DNA of 64,000 nucleotides, taken from positions 52,896 through 116,895 of the forward strand of contig JAHQIW010003603.1 of the NCBI GenBank assembly GCA_019055375.1, given 5' to 3'. A program made the position numbers and the translations under genes. This document shows positions 1 to 14,084 of this stretch, in pieces. This stretch comes from Parelaphostrongylus tenuis. Lineage: Eukaryota > Nematoda > Chromadorea > Rhabditida > Metastrongylidae. The stretch's first letter is position 1. The number at the start of each line of letters is the position of its first letter. Below the pieces are notes generated by a model. The model was not told where the DNA came from. It made no database searches and saw nothing but the letters and a program-made list of their open reading frames with translations.

Positions 1-3000
1 TGAAGGCAAACGGCTCCCGAGATTCTCGTGCAAGAAAAGTTTTCATGGACATTACAGAAAGCTCATGCAAAGCGCTTTTCGCAAAACATTTAGTGGCACC
101 TTAGTATGTAGAGAAAGGTCTTTTATATCAAAAGACCGTAATAAGGATAAATCACCTTTGATTTTTTCTGTGTGCTCTACGTTATCTACAAGGCCTATCA
201 TCCACACGGCTTCTCGAAGTTGTAACCTCTTGTTAGTGATTGAGACTATGCATATGCACCTTTATCGAATTCTATAACATATTTTGCTATAACAGCGTTG
301 AAATTATATCGCCCCCTCAAAATGCTCACAAGAAACTTGGCGACGAATGGCTTTATGGAATACCATCATATCTTGACTGATATGGACATTGAGATAGTAT
401 GTGTTAACCGAGACCACTGTGAACAGAAGACTCTAGACAAGTTTTCCGTTTCTAATCTTCAATTTTTTTAATGAATGATAATGAAAGGACGATTATGTTT
501 GGAGACCACAACTAAAAAAGGAAAGTGCTGGGACGGCAGACGAAGTAGAAGAGCACTCCATCTATAGGAATATAAGCCCTAGTGTTCAGATCAAAATGGG
601 AGCCCATTTCGCAAACATCATTCCGAGTGGGTGTAGATTTACAAATAGGTCTGGGTCAGAAATAGCAAGATGGACCTCCAAAAACTGAAGTGTAGGTTGC
701 ACCGTGACCTGCTAGAAAATTCAGCATTGACTAGTGTTAAGTTCCGATAATGAGCGCTACTTTCTGCACTAACTAATTTCAGGTGGTGAAGCTCTCTGTA
801 TTTGTTTATCAAGAAGCAGATACACTGTGAAATTCAATTAATTGTCGGTGTAACCACCAAAAATACTAATCAAAATTCTTATAGAAATCATGTTTTTCTG
901 CAAATAATTCCGGATTTTCTTCACTGCTTTAGTGAGCCAATCATTGTATATACTTTCCTATGATCCTATGAACTATGAGCCATACTCATAAAAATCAATA
1001 TTTATTGATATTAGCCGTTTTTTGAAATATTACTTCACATTCTAGGTGTCGAATGTATATACCTTTGCGGACGGCGCTATTTTCGGCTGGCGCGTGGTTC
1101 GGACGATTACGAAGAGAGGCTGTCGGCGGTGTTGTAGTGCCTAGTGTCGTGGTTTTCTGATGGAATTTATACTTTTTTGTCAATTAATGGATTTATGTGT
1201 CAGTAAATGGTCAAATGTGATAGGACATACTTCAATAAGGTTATTTTTTATTAAGGATATTATAATTGCTCCATTTATAAAACACAGTTTCTAAGGGAAA
1301 AAGCAAATATTTGAGAAAAGGCTCCATTTGGAATCGTTACTGAGCATTTCTATGGTATTTCGACTCTTTTGATTAGGAGGGGGGCAGATGAAAAACCGAT
1401 TTTATTTGGTGGAGAGTAATTTTTCACCGAATTGTAGTAACCATTCAAAAGCTGAGATCTGAGGTTGCAGCCCCACGTAGCCGGCTTTTCAAAGCAACTT
1501 TTTATAACGCTGTCACATTCGAAATAAAATCATGTTATGTAAAACTAAGTGTTTATTTCTCTTATTTCGCTTATATTTCGCTAGACAGGACTCTTTTTTC
1601 AAAAAAATCAGTGCTAAAACTATAGCACAAGCTTCAAGGAACTCAAAAATGTGTCTGCTTTTCAAAGACCTTTTTGGCCTTTTGATTTGTGCTTTGAACC
1701 TCGTCAGACAGAGCTTATTCTTTATACTATCAGTAATCATTTGATAGCTTAGTGTCTTTTCCTGCTTCTATGAACGTGCTTATTTTCCGGAATTATAGTT
1801 TAGGAGAGAAAATAAGATCGAGTTTCACATTTTTTGCAACGTTGTTTACCGACTATTCGACAAGACCGAGGCCGTGACACGGGACGTGGCAGGGATGGGG
1901 TGAGGCGGAACGATCAAAATATTGTTGTTCAATTGCTAATTTTTCTTCCGCTTGAAATAAACTGCAGATTAAAAAAATGACTAAGATATTACGAAAATTC
2001 CTCTGCATATCGATTTGCTTTTTGGCTTTCAGCGATATACTTGCGATAAAAATGAAAGCGAAATGCAAGTGTGAAACACAATTTTTAATCTGGTGGCTGC
2101 AGCGCTATAAAGAGGTGTTTTGGAGAATCGGCGACGTGGGGCTGTAACCTCAAGTCTGTGCTTTTGGATAGTTACTAACACTCCTATGAAAAGTTCTATA
2201 GCGAATGAGGTAAGTTTTCCACTTTTCCCCTCCTAACTGAATAGAACCGGCACTTCTTTTATATTTACCCACAATTCGATTGAATTTAACTTTTATTTTC
2301 CCAGTTTTATGTACTTAAAGGCATAAACTGCATAAAAATCATCATGCTGGCTGGAAATTGAAATCCAATGAATAGATCGTCAAGAATAGTGCTGCTTATT
2401 GCATGCAGTCTTACTTCGTCGATAATTCTCAGTGTTTTTTTTATTAATAGTGCACTTCAGATTCCCATTTAGCAGATCAGTGTGCAATTTTGTCCGAATC
2501 TTTATTAATAATAGGTTGAGGAAAAGGATCTGAAAAAATGCTTGTAACTTTTTTGGGTGTCAGGCAGTTTTTGTCTTTTTGAGCTCATTTAAAAGCCCGT
2601 CTACTCCCGCGTTGATTTGTATATAATTTATCTATTTATTTCAAATGGAGTTAAGAAGCGAGCAAATTAGGTTGTTGATGATGCACGAGTGGCTGTTGGG
2701 TTCAAATTCAGCGGTAGCAAGTGAACGCATCAATCTGGCTTGGAGCGACGACACAGTTGGCAAAAGTGCGGTGTTTAGTGGTAAAGTAAAACTAGTAAAA
2801 GTCAAAACGTAGAGTATGAGTTTGGCTTCTTGTGTTGTCTTTGCTTGGGTGTAATGGGTGCATAAATAAATGTTTCAAGCATTTCCTCAGAACTTTTCCC
2901 TCAACTTATTAGTTATGCTGCGAAGAAAAGGTAGAGGAATACGGCTCCTTTCCGTTATCTTCACTCTGTTTGAGCCCTTTATTAAACTTTATTGTTTACT

Positions 3001-3091
3001 CTGAAACGTTTTGGCAGTCATTTTGTGCTAAAATCCAGTAAGCATGAACGACACATTCCATTTTTCAAATGGCCTGTTTTTCGCGCTACAA
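1..3091. other. Intergenic, no gene recognised
   Basis: I looked on both strands for splice-bounded coding blocks and found none that I recognise. The open frames here are short and of low-complexity composition. A GC-richer patch near 1050-1140 and another near 1860-1910 stand out from the AT-rich background but match nothing I can name. Confidence 0.5.
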
Positions 3092-3390
3092 CAGTAAAAT
3101 GCGTCGCACACAAGGTCAATGGTTCAATCTCGCGCTCATGGCTCACCAAGCCATCCATCCCTCTGGGGAGAGAAATTGGTACCAGACAGGTCTCGCACTT
3201 GCCTAGGAGGATAAGCACCACTGACTCGGTTCAGCGGGAGGCCACCGCTAGTCATTGTAAGGGCCAGATATGCACTCAATCACCTCAAACGAAGTTCGAA
3301 ATTGAAGACGAATGCATGACGCATTCCTCAGGGATTGATCAATGCCGAGAGCTTTATCCTCATTTTTTCCTTGAACACCTAAAATGAGAT
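3092..3390 (+). repeat. SINE-2 copy (tRNA-derived)
   Basis: This stretch matches 22075-22320 over most of its length. Shared blocks are the pol III box-B-like GGTTCAATCTC, the 'GGCCAGATATG' block, 'CACCTCAAACGAAG' and the tail 'CTCAGGGATTGATCAA'. The 131-codon open frame that crosses it (2992-3387) is a by-product. It has a longer middle section than the second copy. The source and activity of the family are unknown to me; the call rests on the two-copy match plus the box-B-like sequence. Confidence 0.7.
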
Positions 3391-5056
3391 TTTATTCCAC
3401 ATTCAAGCATTCTTGCCTGATAAAGTTCAATTTATGAGGAATTGACTATTTTAGATAGATCCAAAATTAACAATTTCAAGGTGTATTTGGCTTTTGAAAA
3501 GGAATCTTGAAAGCTATGTAACAATTAAATGAAGACTAAGTTCTGCACATTTGGGTCTCTTTTGATGTCCGCATTCTGTTTTGATTCCTTGGATAGGGCT
3601 TCACTTATGATTGCATTTTTATTAACTTATGTAGCTACTGGTAATTCATATTGCTTATGAAGGGTCAAATACCCAAACCAGAGATTTGATGCAAGAACAA
3701 GCCAAAAAGACTAGTGTAGCTGAGCAACACGTGATTTCTCATTTAACAAACACGTCAGCACTCTCCACCCGTTCTACTCTATCATACATCGTCCCATTGT
3801 AAGAGTCCACTAACACAGTTCACAGTAGTCCTTCGAATGTACACGAAAGGCTGTCAACACAACTCACTCATCTTCATTGTTGTAAATGTTAGACTTGAAT
3901 GGGCAGTCTGGGTCAACGCTTACCGAAAGGCGAGAAACGCTCCGGAAAACATGCGAAGAAAGTAATTGAAACAATGGAAAGACATCTGATTGTGCGGCTT
4001 TGGGAGCATCGCATTAATTCCTACAAAAGCAACGCTTACAGAACACACCGCAATTTTAGAAAAAACCTACGGAAAACGAAATAACAAAGCCTCTAATGAA
4101 ATATCTTGATTTACTCACACTAGAAATACCGATGTCTAGCGAAGATGTTTGGGAGTGAGATAATGAAAACACCATAGTGCAACGATTGACTCGAAAGCAC
4201 GCAAGCAAAATTTTTATTTGTAACTAATGCAATCCGGCTCTTCCAATGTACACGTGGAGAATCGAGTTTTAACAGCTTGATTGTTCTTGCCGATGAAGCA
4301 CCTAAGGGTAACTTGCCCAAGTTTTCTGATGTGAAGATATACTTTCTTTGAGAATGAACCTTGTTCGATTAGACAGATAAAAAGTTATTTGCCTATGCCG
4401 AAGTATTTTATAAAACGTGCAAGTGATTCCGATGGATTAGAAATGGAAACCTTAAACGCAGTCAGCAGCGCGACATACCGCCTCGATGTTCATCGTATGG
4501 AAGAAGTCCGTAGACTAGGAAATTGGGAAAAACGCGGATATAAAAAAAGTATTTGTGAGTTGGGAACAGTCATAAAATTCCACTGCAGTAGTTTCAAAAG
4601 AAATGTGGCGTTTTGATTGATATTCAAAATAAGACCATTATTTTCTCTTGATTCGCAAGCATGAGCTGTTCCAGCACTCACGTGAAATTACTTATGTCTA
4701 ATTATTCTCTTTGTATCAGCCACTACATACTACCACTTCAAACTGAATTGTGGCAATCAGATCTTGTATTCGCGAAAGCTCTTTTCTTTTTTCTCAATTA
4801 ACGCTTAGCTCTTCAAACATAAGTGACATTCGAGGATTGACCCTTTGAGCAGGGACTTTTGAATACTCCCATGTTGAGGACAACATCAAAAGTTTATTGG
4901 TTTTGCTATCACACGTGAATGCGTTTAAGACCATACGTCAAGATGGGCGATGATATAGGAAACTCAGGCCTTTTTCATATACGAAAACTTTGCAACGTAA
5001 GTAATTATAGAGCCAACCATACTGAGTTATGCTTACTCAGGTGAAAGACGTTGTCT
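3391..5056. other. Intergenic downstream of CLN3
   Basis: No recognisable coding exon on either strand. Short open frames at 3899-4084 (+) and 4320-4120 (-) have no family resemblance that I can see and are not bounded by convincing splice sites. Confidence 0.45.
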
Positions 5057-5062
5057 TTATTT
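5057..5062 (-). terminator. CLN3 poly(A) signal AATAAA
   Basis: A canonical AATAAA hexamer on the minus strand lies about 85 bases beyond the CLN3 stop codon, a normal distance for a nematode 3' UTR. Confidence 0.6.
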
Positions 5063-5144
5063 TGAGAATAACCGAAAATAGTCATTCAGCAAAACTGGAC
5101 TACATAGAGACAAAGCAATAGTGTAAGTGTGGTTTCTTGTTGCA

Positions 5145-8100
5145 TCACTGTATTGCGCATATCCAATTGTGGACTGGGATTGCGACTATTGCAGCTCCAA
5201 GAATTCCGACAGTGTCGGCGAATGTAACCATGGACAAAGCAAATTCACGAGTTCCTGGATCAACCTTAAAAGTGAAAATCCACTCAAAATCCAATTTGCA
5301 AAGGTTTACCGCAGGTTCTTGTACGAGCTAATGTTATGGCGTTGTAACCGAAAACATCAGTCATTTCGCCTGGATTACCTTGAGTATAATACAAGTGCTC
5401 TTTCTGGTTCTTTAAAGCTATTTTTTTTACATAAAAATGGTTTCATCTTTAGTTGTCGCTTTCTGAACGTATTACAAAAAGCGTGGCCTCTGCGTTCTTC
5501 ACGAAGACACAAAACTCAGTTGAAAATTGTCTCGAGAATTGAGCTATGGAGAAATCAAGGAGACCTCTATAAGAATCGAAGGTCTGATACTAATCACTCA
5601 TTAGACAACAGGCGCATCCATCTGAGAACAAATTATAGGAATCACATTTGTGAGTGATTTTGGATTATTTCCTTCAGCCTTGCTTTTATATAAGTAATCC
5701 ATATGAAAGTAGGTACGGCAGAATTAATACGAAACAGGAGTAAAAAGCTAGGTTTCAGCTTATCTGCAGTCGTCAATGTGGATGTTTTGATGCGAATATA
5801 TTTCGTAACTATTGCTTTAGAAAAACTGACCTTTCTGTGAATATGGTAGAATGTATTCGCATAGTTCACTCCACCAACTATTCCTACAAGAAATATTGTT
5901 CCAGCAACGATTGCAAAGTGAGGTATAAACGAGTAGATAGCCGTTAAGAAAATCATAATGGTAAACGCTGTCTGAAAGAGCAATAGGTGATAGAGAATGG
6001 TGACGGTGTGTACAAGATAAAAATACCTGAATAACAGCTGTTAGGGAGATACATATGAAATTTAGTCGAACGAGGTTAACAGATGAGCGAGAGATGAATA
6101 CACCGATTTGGTAGAACACCTAGAAATAGCGTAGTTTCATCGGTTCGCTCTCCAGCTCGACTATCTCGTCTTCGCGTTTACTCAGAATAAGTGATCTCTT
6201 CTCAAGTCTTTTTCCGTTCACTGATAATCTTACCTGAAAATAAACAAAAGGGACCAAGCAATTTTCACTATCTCATACTAATCATATTACATATTTTGTA
6301 ATCTAAAAAATACAGGATCAGAGAGATATATTTACATCCAGCGGCAGTTTTGAGTACCGTCATGTGGCTCTGTTACCTTTTTTACAGGCAAGTAGTCAAT
6401 TACATTCAATAAACGTGTAGTGAGTCTCGAAAAGTTGATGCACTAACAACTTGTTCTTTATTAAGCTTGTCATTAGTCGTTATTACTACAAAGAACGAGT
6501 ACTATAAATAATGTTTCACATTCACATTGGCCTGGTTAGCAATTGTTGGAAGCTATACATTTTATCCTTGAAGCGTCATTATGTGCATCTGTTCTACCCA
6601 TCTCCACGCCCACCACGTCTGTGAGGTCGTGAAGTCGGTACGAGATTATGTGTCAGCTCAAATCAGTTCTTCCAATATTGTACTACGGCTAGCCAACGAG
6701 TCGACTCTCGACAAGTATTAAACTATATTTCAAAGAAAATATCGCAAATCCGAGACAAAAATTGAACGAACCCACGACAGGCTTAATGATCCTTTGGATT
6801 ATGGAAGCCAGAAAACGAGTCGATTACGAGGATTGCTGTAATCCTCTCAATAAGTGGTATCGAGATGTGGAATTTCTTCGCCTTACAAACTACTATTCTA
6901 TGAGTTTTGAGCAGGGATTCATAAGTAGCGTATCATTCAAGCTTCGGTACAACTAGGCTACCGATAAAAGCAGCTGCTTTTTCTTCTACTATGATCAAGG
7001 CAGGTTACGTTGTTGCAAGAAAATTGGGCGTGCTCGCATTGGTACAACAACGGTCAGCTCAGTGCTTTCCATCTCCATCATAACGTTGACGGAAAATTTA
7101 TGCAGCACTCAGTGAAAACCCTTATTTACCTGATCAGTAAAATTTTTCGGGAATATCTATATATCTGCATGCTGTGAAACAGCGAGATATTTCCAATGAG
7201 GTTGAAGAACAAATGTTCATAAGTGAATCCAACTAGAAACAGAAATGGCGGAGTTGGAGCTTGGCCGGATACCTACCACATGCGTCCACACAATCAAGTC
7301 GATCATCGCCATCAGCAATCGTTACTGTACCAGTCTCTCAGCACATCTTCAATGTGCTTCAATGTGATTCTAGTCCCGCCTGACGCGAAAGTTTTGCACA
7401 TCACTCTACATCAATGGGTATATATGGAATCGTTGGCTAGTACATTAGCGAGATGTAAAACCGAACGGACAAACTTAACTTATATGCTTTAGGTTTTACT
7501 ATTCTTCTATTGTTCAGCCGAGGAATCATTTCTAAAAAATCAGTGCTTCTCAGAAGACATTTCACTAAAAATTTATTGCATAATGAGTCAAGCCCATGTA
7601 TTCAAAGCAAAAACGTAGACATTGACACTCTGATGGCTATTTGATGCGAAAGAATAAATAAATAAAGTTTCAGTAATTGATGATAATTCTGTAATATAAC
7701 TAAAAGCGGATAAACATGTTTAAAGTTTTTTGAGTGAGAAGAAGATCCAAAAACTATTCAAAAGCTCTGTACCTGATACCATCGGTACTGCGACGACGAA
7801 CTGGTACGGAATCCATGCAAACAATCAAAAACCACAAGTTCAATCTGAATAAAAATACAGATTATGACTGTGATTTGGAGGGATAATCAAGATTACATGG
7901 CATTCATACCATGAATATCAGCGGAGTCGCCGCCGACGAAATGACCGGTTAGCTCGCGGTTAAATAAATAGACAGCAGTTCTATTTTTATCCATTATAAA
8001 GAACAAAATGAAAGTTGGTAGGGTTAGCTAATGCTGAATCAACTATGAATTTCTGTAATTGTACAGAACATGGTCGATACAGTGTAGCCTACAAATTTCT

Positions 8101-11100
8101 AATCGTGACTAATCTTGCCGAAAGACCTCCTTTAACATTTCTATTCTTACAATTACATGTGCCGTTAATATTACTATGTACATCTAATGGCATATGATTC
8201 AGACTGACTGTAACGACAGAGTTTTCTGTTAGACACAATTTCTAGTCAACAGTCTTTCATTAGCATTGTCATTCCAATCCAAGCAGACATTAGCCAGATT
8301 TCTGTGGCCAAAATAGTGTACGACCAGACATTGTCAACCCGTATGAAAGCCCTGTCGATATCACGGTAGTTGGGGTCCTTCTAAAGCTAACGCTACGCTC
8401 GTCTCTCGCTTCCTCAATCCTTCTGACATCTTTCCTAATAAATCTTCTATTATCAACTGTGTTCTACCGCTACACACAACCAGTCAGAGGCACTTCAAAA
8501 CAATGAAAACTTACTAGTCCTTGCTTAATGAAGTATTGCATGAAGTAGACTGTCCCGAAAGGTATCATATACTTTACAACGCTCTGAAAGTGTAATGAGC
8601 GCATATATTTTCGCATCATTTTCTTTTTTAGAAATTGAATCGCACCTTAGTTATTTCAAGCTTTTCATCAAGTGACATATTTCGTGCTTTTGATGACGGA
8701 TCTTTGGTGACGGTATCTTCCACTTCAGTGCTTGGCCAAAGCTCTGCTTTTGTCGTTTTTCGTCTAAAATAACTTGAGAATTAAGTGCAATGAAAAATTT
8801 CATAAAAAAACTCGATATTTCTTCTTGAAAATTCAAGTAGGAATCAACCAATATCGGCAATCGGAATTACCCTGGCAATAAACAAGTCACACGGCGACAA
8901 ATCTTCCTTCAGGCAACAACGACCCGTAGTTGTCTATGACATTTACTTGAGAGAGTTCTATGTCGGCTATTTTGAGATTTCAGGAATAGCGAATCTTGTA
9001 GAACTGCCAGTCACGGTTGGTTTTTGACAATTTTAACATATTACACCTATGCAAAAATGGTAACAGAGTCATGGCCTAGGTGGTGCATGACACCATGCGC
9101 TTCAGTATGGAGGATACGCGGGTTTAACTTCCTACTAAGCTTTCAGCATTCTTGGATAAAACCCAAAAATTGGAAATTATGTCATTGTTCACAAAGTTTT
9201 TGTTAGATGAGTCATTTTAGCATCAGAGTAATCATGGCTTAGTTCATTGCTATGCGATATTTACATCTAAACACATTTCGGCTATTTCTTTGTTAACATT
9301 TGTGACAAAAGTGGACGCTTTGAAGTACAGCGATGTATCTTTGCACTTTATCACTCCGGTTTTCAATTAGTTTCATGTGAACCGAGATCATATATTGTGC
9401 CGATCACGGTATTTAAATTCGATTCGTTTTCTCGCCTTCACCATTTGTGAAGGTCTCCAAGAATGCGTGTGCATGCTGTTGCCGGTTAATGATCTTCGCT
9501 TTGAAAACTGCCGCCATTGAATACTGGACAAATCCGCTTTCTCTTCAGTCTGAGATCAACCGTGCCAAGAAATTCCTGCATGGATTGGAAGGAGTTAACT
9601 AACCTCAAACAAGTTTGGTACCAGTTTTCCACTCACGGAGGCATGGAAGGCCTGGTAAATCCGCAGTGCGTCGGACCACTCCTCTTAAATTTCTCACTTC
9701 TTGTATTTGAGTCGTGGCCAATCCTTCCTAGACTTTCTATAAGAATTCGACTACGCTGAGAGTAACTCACTTGTATTCAACAGAGGAATCAAGCCATGTA
9801 GACGGTTTAAGCGCACTGACTGCCGGGACAGTCGTAGCTCGAATAAGGAGAAAGTAGTATCTGAAAGTTCTGTTTCATATCTTATTTTTTGTATTTAGGA
9901 GAATTTTAGATGTGCAGAGTAAGTACCGTGGGCATAAAACAGATGTGATGAGAGGAATACAGGTGTTTCGACCAAGGTTCGTATTCACTTACAGTAATGT
10001 CGTGCATCATCACCAAATTGTTTGGTTAATCATAATTTTGTTGAATATTGATCAATGTAAACAAGAATGAGCTCACGAAAACATGAAGGATATAGGAACG
10101 ATTAGCATAACCAGCATGGCATTTTTCGGCGTTAACGCCAACAGATTTACGTCTGTCATCAAAGCGTAAGAGAATGTTCCTGCTAAGCCGGCCATTCCAG
10201 AGCCAGAAGACCATGTCGAGATGGTATTTCTAGAACAAGTTATGGGAAATTACAAAGCACAATCATAGTGCTAGAAGATAATCAGCACTAAAATTGTAGA
10301 ACTAGAAAACTTGCTAGATTCAAAGCAAAAACCTAAGTAGGGTAGATGACACACATGCGGTAACTAGCTAAATGAGGCACAATGAAGATTAAAGTCAGTT
10401 AAAGAAAAACGTATACAATGAAGTCTATTTTGTTCTGATCTTGACTCAGTCGGCAAACAGGCTAAAGGAGAGGTTAAGTCTCAAAAACTTATTCTCCTCA
10501 TCACCAACATCGTATGTTATCAAATCAGGTAGCTCACTTAGAATAGTGACTGGCTAAACCCAAATATGTCGTCTCGCCAAATCCAGAAGAGAACGACGCC
10601 AAAAGCACACCTATGAGGGCCGTCGGCATAGTTTCTGCCCATGCAGTAATCAGTAGTGAAGCTAACTGAGTGATGCAAATGACAAAGTGCCGCACCCTGG
10701 AAACGGATGAGTTTATAAAATAATTTAAGAATAATATGAACTATCAAAATGAAGAAAAGCAAGTGCGCGCAACAAGTTTTGGAGTGAAGGATGTTCCAAC
10801 TGAAAATTACTCATTAAGAGTAATAATCCGGTTGACAATCAAATCAGGCTTTACACATTATTACAGTTCGTGCATCGTTTCTTTAATTATACTGGATGGT
10901 TCTTTATTCAACTGTTTTCAAAGCCCTACTTTCGAACTTTGATGTGTTCAGAAAGGCCGACTTTAGCCGTTTTGGAGGTATGTTGCTCAGTGACTTACGT
11001 ACATTTCGGCGATTTCGCTCGCCTCGTCAAAGCCGCACGCTCCGCTAGCCACTCCACATATCCTCGAAAACGACTCAAATCAGCCTTTCTAAATATACTA

Positions 11101-12771
11101 AGTGGTTTTCGCTTGACAATTTTTCTGTTTGTACAGTTGGTAAAACTTGTTGTTTTAGGATCCATTGACAGTCTGGATATTTACGTTTTTACCCGCATAT
11201 GTACCTATCGAGTTCTGTCCTTTTAATGGAAACGTTTCTGGAAAAGATGGATACAATCCCGTCTCAGCCCCTACAGATCTATAACCATCAGCACCCCGTT
11301 ATAATCGGATTCAATCATGATTGATGACGTGATAATCTCTTCATGCTGGCGACTGACTGATTACACCTATCGGAGACCGCATCATACTTTGCACCGGTTC
11401 AAATCGACCGATGACGCAAACGAATGTACTCGGTGAACACTCGAAAAACTCTAACTAGCACCCACCCTCAAAAACAATTAATCATAACAAAAGATTAATT
11501 GAAGTGACCAACTTTACAATTAATTCTGATAGAGTGGGGGTCAAACTGAGGCTATTCAATATAATGATAAGGGACTACTAGTGTGTCGCACAGTACCTAG
11601 TCTCAGAAGCATTAAAATAGTCATAAAATCACTGTGGACTTGTTGAAGAATCTAATATTTAAAAAGAAATCCTAGAAGGTATTATTTCAATCTCTCACCT
11701 TCTTCCGGCAGCTCTCAGAAATCCCTGATATCTCTTACTTATTTAAATTTGAAACTGGTGAAAAAAATCCAGCTGGACCGAGAGAGAGGCAACTGACCGG
11801 CCCCATATGCACTCTCTGTGAACTTGATGATAAACAGTCACGCTGTGCCGCGCTAGTATAAAGTTTCTTTTATTGGAGGCTTTTACCGTCTCCGAGTAAT
11901 AGATAATCAGTCGACGGCAAAGTGAAAAATATTGTCATTTCGACATAGAAGGAAGAAAATGTATCGATAAATGCAATCGAGAATTTTTTCCAGTTTTTGT
12001 TAAAGCATCAGTGAAGTAGTAGAACAAATACGCGTTATTTTTTTCATCCTCTAAATGCGTCTAAAAGCGTTCAAAAAATTCTTTCTAAAGGTTCAAGATA
12101 AAGGATTAGAAAAATTGGTTGTAAAATTATTCCTTTAAAAATAACAACTACACTTACGCGTATGGAATGCGTTCCATGAAGAATGGACAGAGTAATTTGA
12201 CCATGAGGCACGGTAAGATGTTACATAACAACACCACGCCGGCAGACGCAGGAGAGCAGTTACGCGACGTGATCACTTCCTAAAATCTACTACTTCCTTA
12301 AGAAAATCGATCACACTATTTTGATAGTAACGTCCTGCTTTATTAGAGCGTTAAATACTTCATCACGTTTCCCGAGCAATGTTTTCAAGATTAGTTTGGC
12401 GACGTCCTTTTGCTCACAAGAAGCAAGACATATTCTATCACCTTAGGCCCTTTTCCTTAAAAAGGAAGGTCATTCGCAAAACTTCACCCGTGTAATTTTA
12501 GGTGATTTGGTGTGAGCGGTTCTTTAGGAAAATAATGCTACCAACCACACAGTGTTCTGACGTGTTGGCGACTTTGACCGTGCTGTTCGAGCTCCTAATC
12601 AAAATGTCTTGTGCTGCACCAAGCATGACATTATATGCAAAATTATTGCACATACCAAAGATCCTGTAGATTTGCATTGTAAGTAGTGGTAAGATATTGG
12701 GAAAAAAGGTACTCTCACCAAAATGACATCATATTCCTAACTGCCACATGGTTGGCCTTAGGTAGCCTCAT
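5145..12771 (-). CDS. cln-3: CLN3 / battenin homologue, complete, 11 coding exons
   Basis: Lysosomal/endosomal multi-pass membrane protein of the battenin family (loss in humans causes juvenile neuronal ceroid lipofuscinosis). Coding exons: 12771-12719, 12663-about 12546, 12279-12158, 10696-10538, 10229-10077, 8763-8646, 8583-8515, 7844-7773, 6119-6027, 5971-5831, 5264-5145; about 405 residues (human 438). Phases agree at every junction except the exon 2 donor, which is uncertain by a few bases (12542 or 12546). Diagnostic blocks in order: RNMMSFW-IFGMCNNFAY (residues 12-28), a luminal loop with sequons at N44, N51 and N64, LASFSSGFGETTYL, TWSSGSGMAGLAG, a charged loop (203-241), VYFMQYFIKQGL, SQYRWYQ, VFYQIGVFISRSS (289-301; R299 matches human R334, a disease site), GGVNYANTFYHI, and the C-terminal exon with REFALSMV and DTVGI. 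No frameshift or internal stop was found. I did not identify a C-terminal CaaX-like box; the protein ends in ICAIQ. Introns range from about 55 bp to 1.65 kb. Confidence 0.93.
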
Positions 12772-12808
12772 AATGATTTGAGGTAGAAGATCAAAAGTGA
12801 GAAGAACC

Positions 12809-12810
12809 CC
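12809..12810 (-). promoter_or_regulatory. Candidate spliced-leader trans-splice acceptor of CLN3
   Basis: A strong nematode-type acceptor (TTTCCTTTCAG) ends at 12810 on the minus strand, 38 bases before the CLN3 start codon. No upstream donor or exon is evident, so the simplest reading is trans-splicing of a spliced leader, as is common in nematodes. The alternative is an ordinary 5' UTR intron with an unseen first exon. Confidence 0.5.
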
Positions 12811-13866
12811 TGAAAGGAAACATATAGAAAAATCTCCTAGGACGAAGTGTAAGCGAATCTGCGCAAGAAAATGAGTAATTATATCAAAAGAGAGCTTGTA
12901 GTGAAATGAACCTAGTTAGATCTCGCATTTTTGCAAGTGTTTTTAGTGCATATATACTTTTAAACCTTAAACAAACTAGGTAATTAATGACGAAGTAATC
13001 AGAGCACAATGTCAAGAATAAGTACAACGGAAAGACCGTGGCGAAATGAAATGATTTTTTCTATTTGAAATTCCATTAGAGCGAAGTTTTTGAGCAAACA
13101 AGATGAACACAGAAAACGCCTCATGAACAGAGGTGTCTTGTCGGCACATGATGAATGCTCAATGTGGTGAAGTATCATTTGTGGAATAGGAAAAAACCCC
13201 TTAATTTTTCTAGAAGCCATCTTTCGCTTAGTCTCAACATGTTTTCTCAATTCTTTTTTAAATTATTGCGCCTGTACGAGAATAGTGGCTTCGATTGTTG
13301 GTTCGATGCAATTGTCCACCATCACTCATCAACGTGATGTGGAATTTCGAGGCCGCATAGAGTTGAGAGAAATCAAAGGGATTCGAAAGACTCTCATTTT
13401 TACTTCTAACAGCAATCACAAAAGACTTAGCATTATTAAGTGGTATTCGTATCTAATCAGTCACCCCATTATTAAGTGGTATTCGTATCTAATCTGTCAT
13501 TCCATTTGAAAGTCGACCAATTAATCGCCGCTTCTGATACACGTAGCGCACCCTGGAACGAGATTGCTTCAGAAGAGCACGTGTCAACAATGGAAAGGAT
13601 ATCAAAACTGGGTTTAGAGGCGAAAGATGTATCAAATCCATGCGCACATAGGAGGTGAATGATTTATTCTGTGCCAGTAGACTATATGACGTTCATAGAC
13701 TTTGAAATTATCAACTCTGCGAGGACATCGACTGATTTTTCAAATGTGCTTCATTTGATTATTGTTCAAAAAAAAAACTGCAAAAATATCCAAGTAATAC
13801 TTATATCATCAAGTAGACTTTTTTTTTTTGAGCGCTATTAGCTGTGATATGATGTTCTAAATAGTT
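12811..13866. other. CLN3 upstream region, no gene seen
   Basis: This should hold the CLN3 promoter. I see no clear TATA element or coding exon. Two near-identical 20-odd-base copies of an 'ATTAAGTGGTATTCG' block lie at about 13433 and 13469, a small local duplication. Confidence 0.4.
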
Positions 13867-14005
13867 ACAACTAGATATCCAATCTTGTTGAGTGATTTGC
13901 AAGACTTTGAACGTACGAATTTTGAAACCGCATTACATCCTTTTCGGTGGCGCGTGCCAACCAGTGCACTACCGGCGCTTGTTCTGCCGTCGCTCTTTCT
14001 GCCAG
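13867..14005 (-). repeat. SINE-1 copy 1 (tRNA-derived)
   Basis: The reverse complement reads through an upstream AGAAAGAGCGACGGCAGAAC block, a box-A-like TAGTGCACTGGTTGG and a degraded box B, then the family tail (GTTCAAAGTCTTGCA, ATCACTCA). It matches the copies at 14205, 49978, 58470 and 58698. It sits tail-out against a second partial copy that faces the other way. Confidence 0.7.
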
Positions 14006-14051
14006 TAGAGCCGTCCGATGTTCAAAGTTTCGCACATCACTCAGCATATTG

Positions 14052-14084
<33 letters not shown>

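Noticed and set aside
2992..3387. 131-codon open frame on the plus strand
   Set aside because: It is the translation of a SINE-2 copy; the same DNA recurs at 22075 without an open frame.
5127..5657. 176-codon open frame on the plus strand
   Set aside because: It runs antisense across the last CLN3 exon and intron 10; no motif, and the CLN3 reading on the other strand is clear.
6120..6236. Extra CLN3 exon between exons 8 and 9 (charged peptide VNGKRLEKRS..)
   Set aside because: A TAG precedes the VFYQIG exon in that frame, and exons 8 and 9 (SQYRWYQ / VFYQIG) already join in phase in the order known for CLN3.
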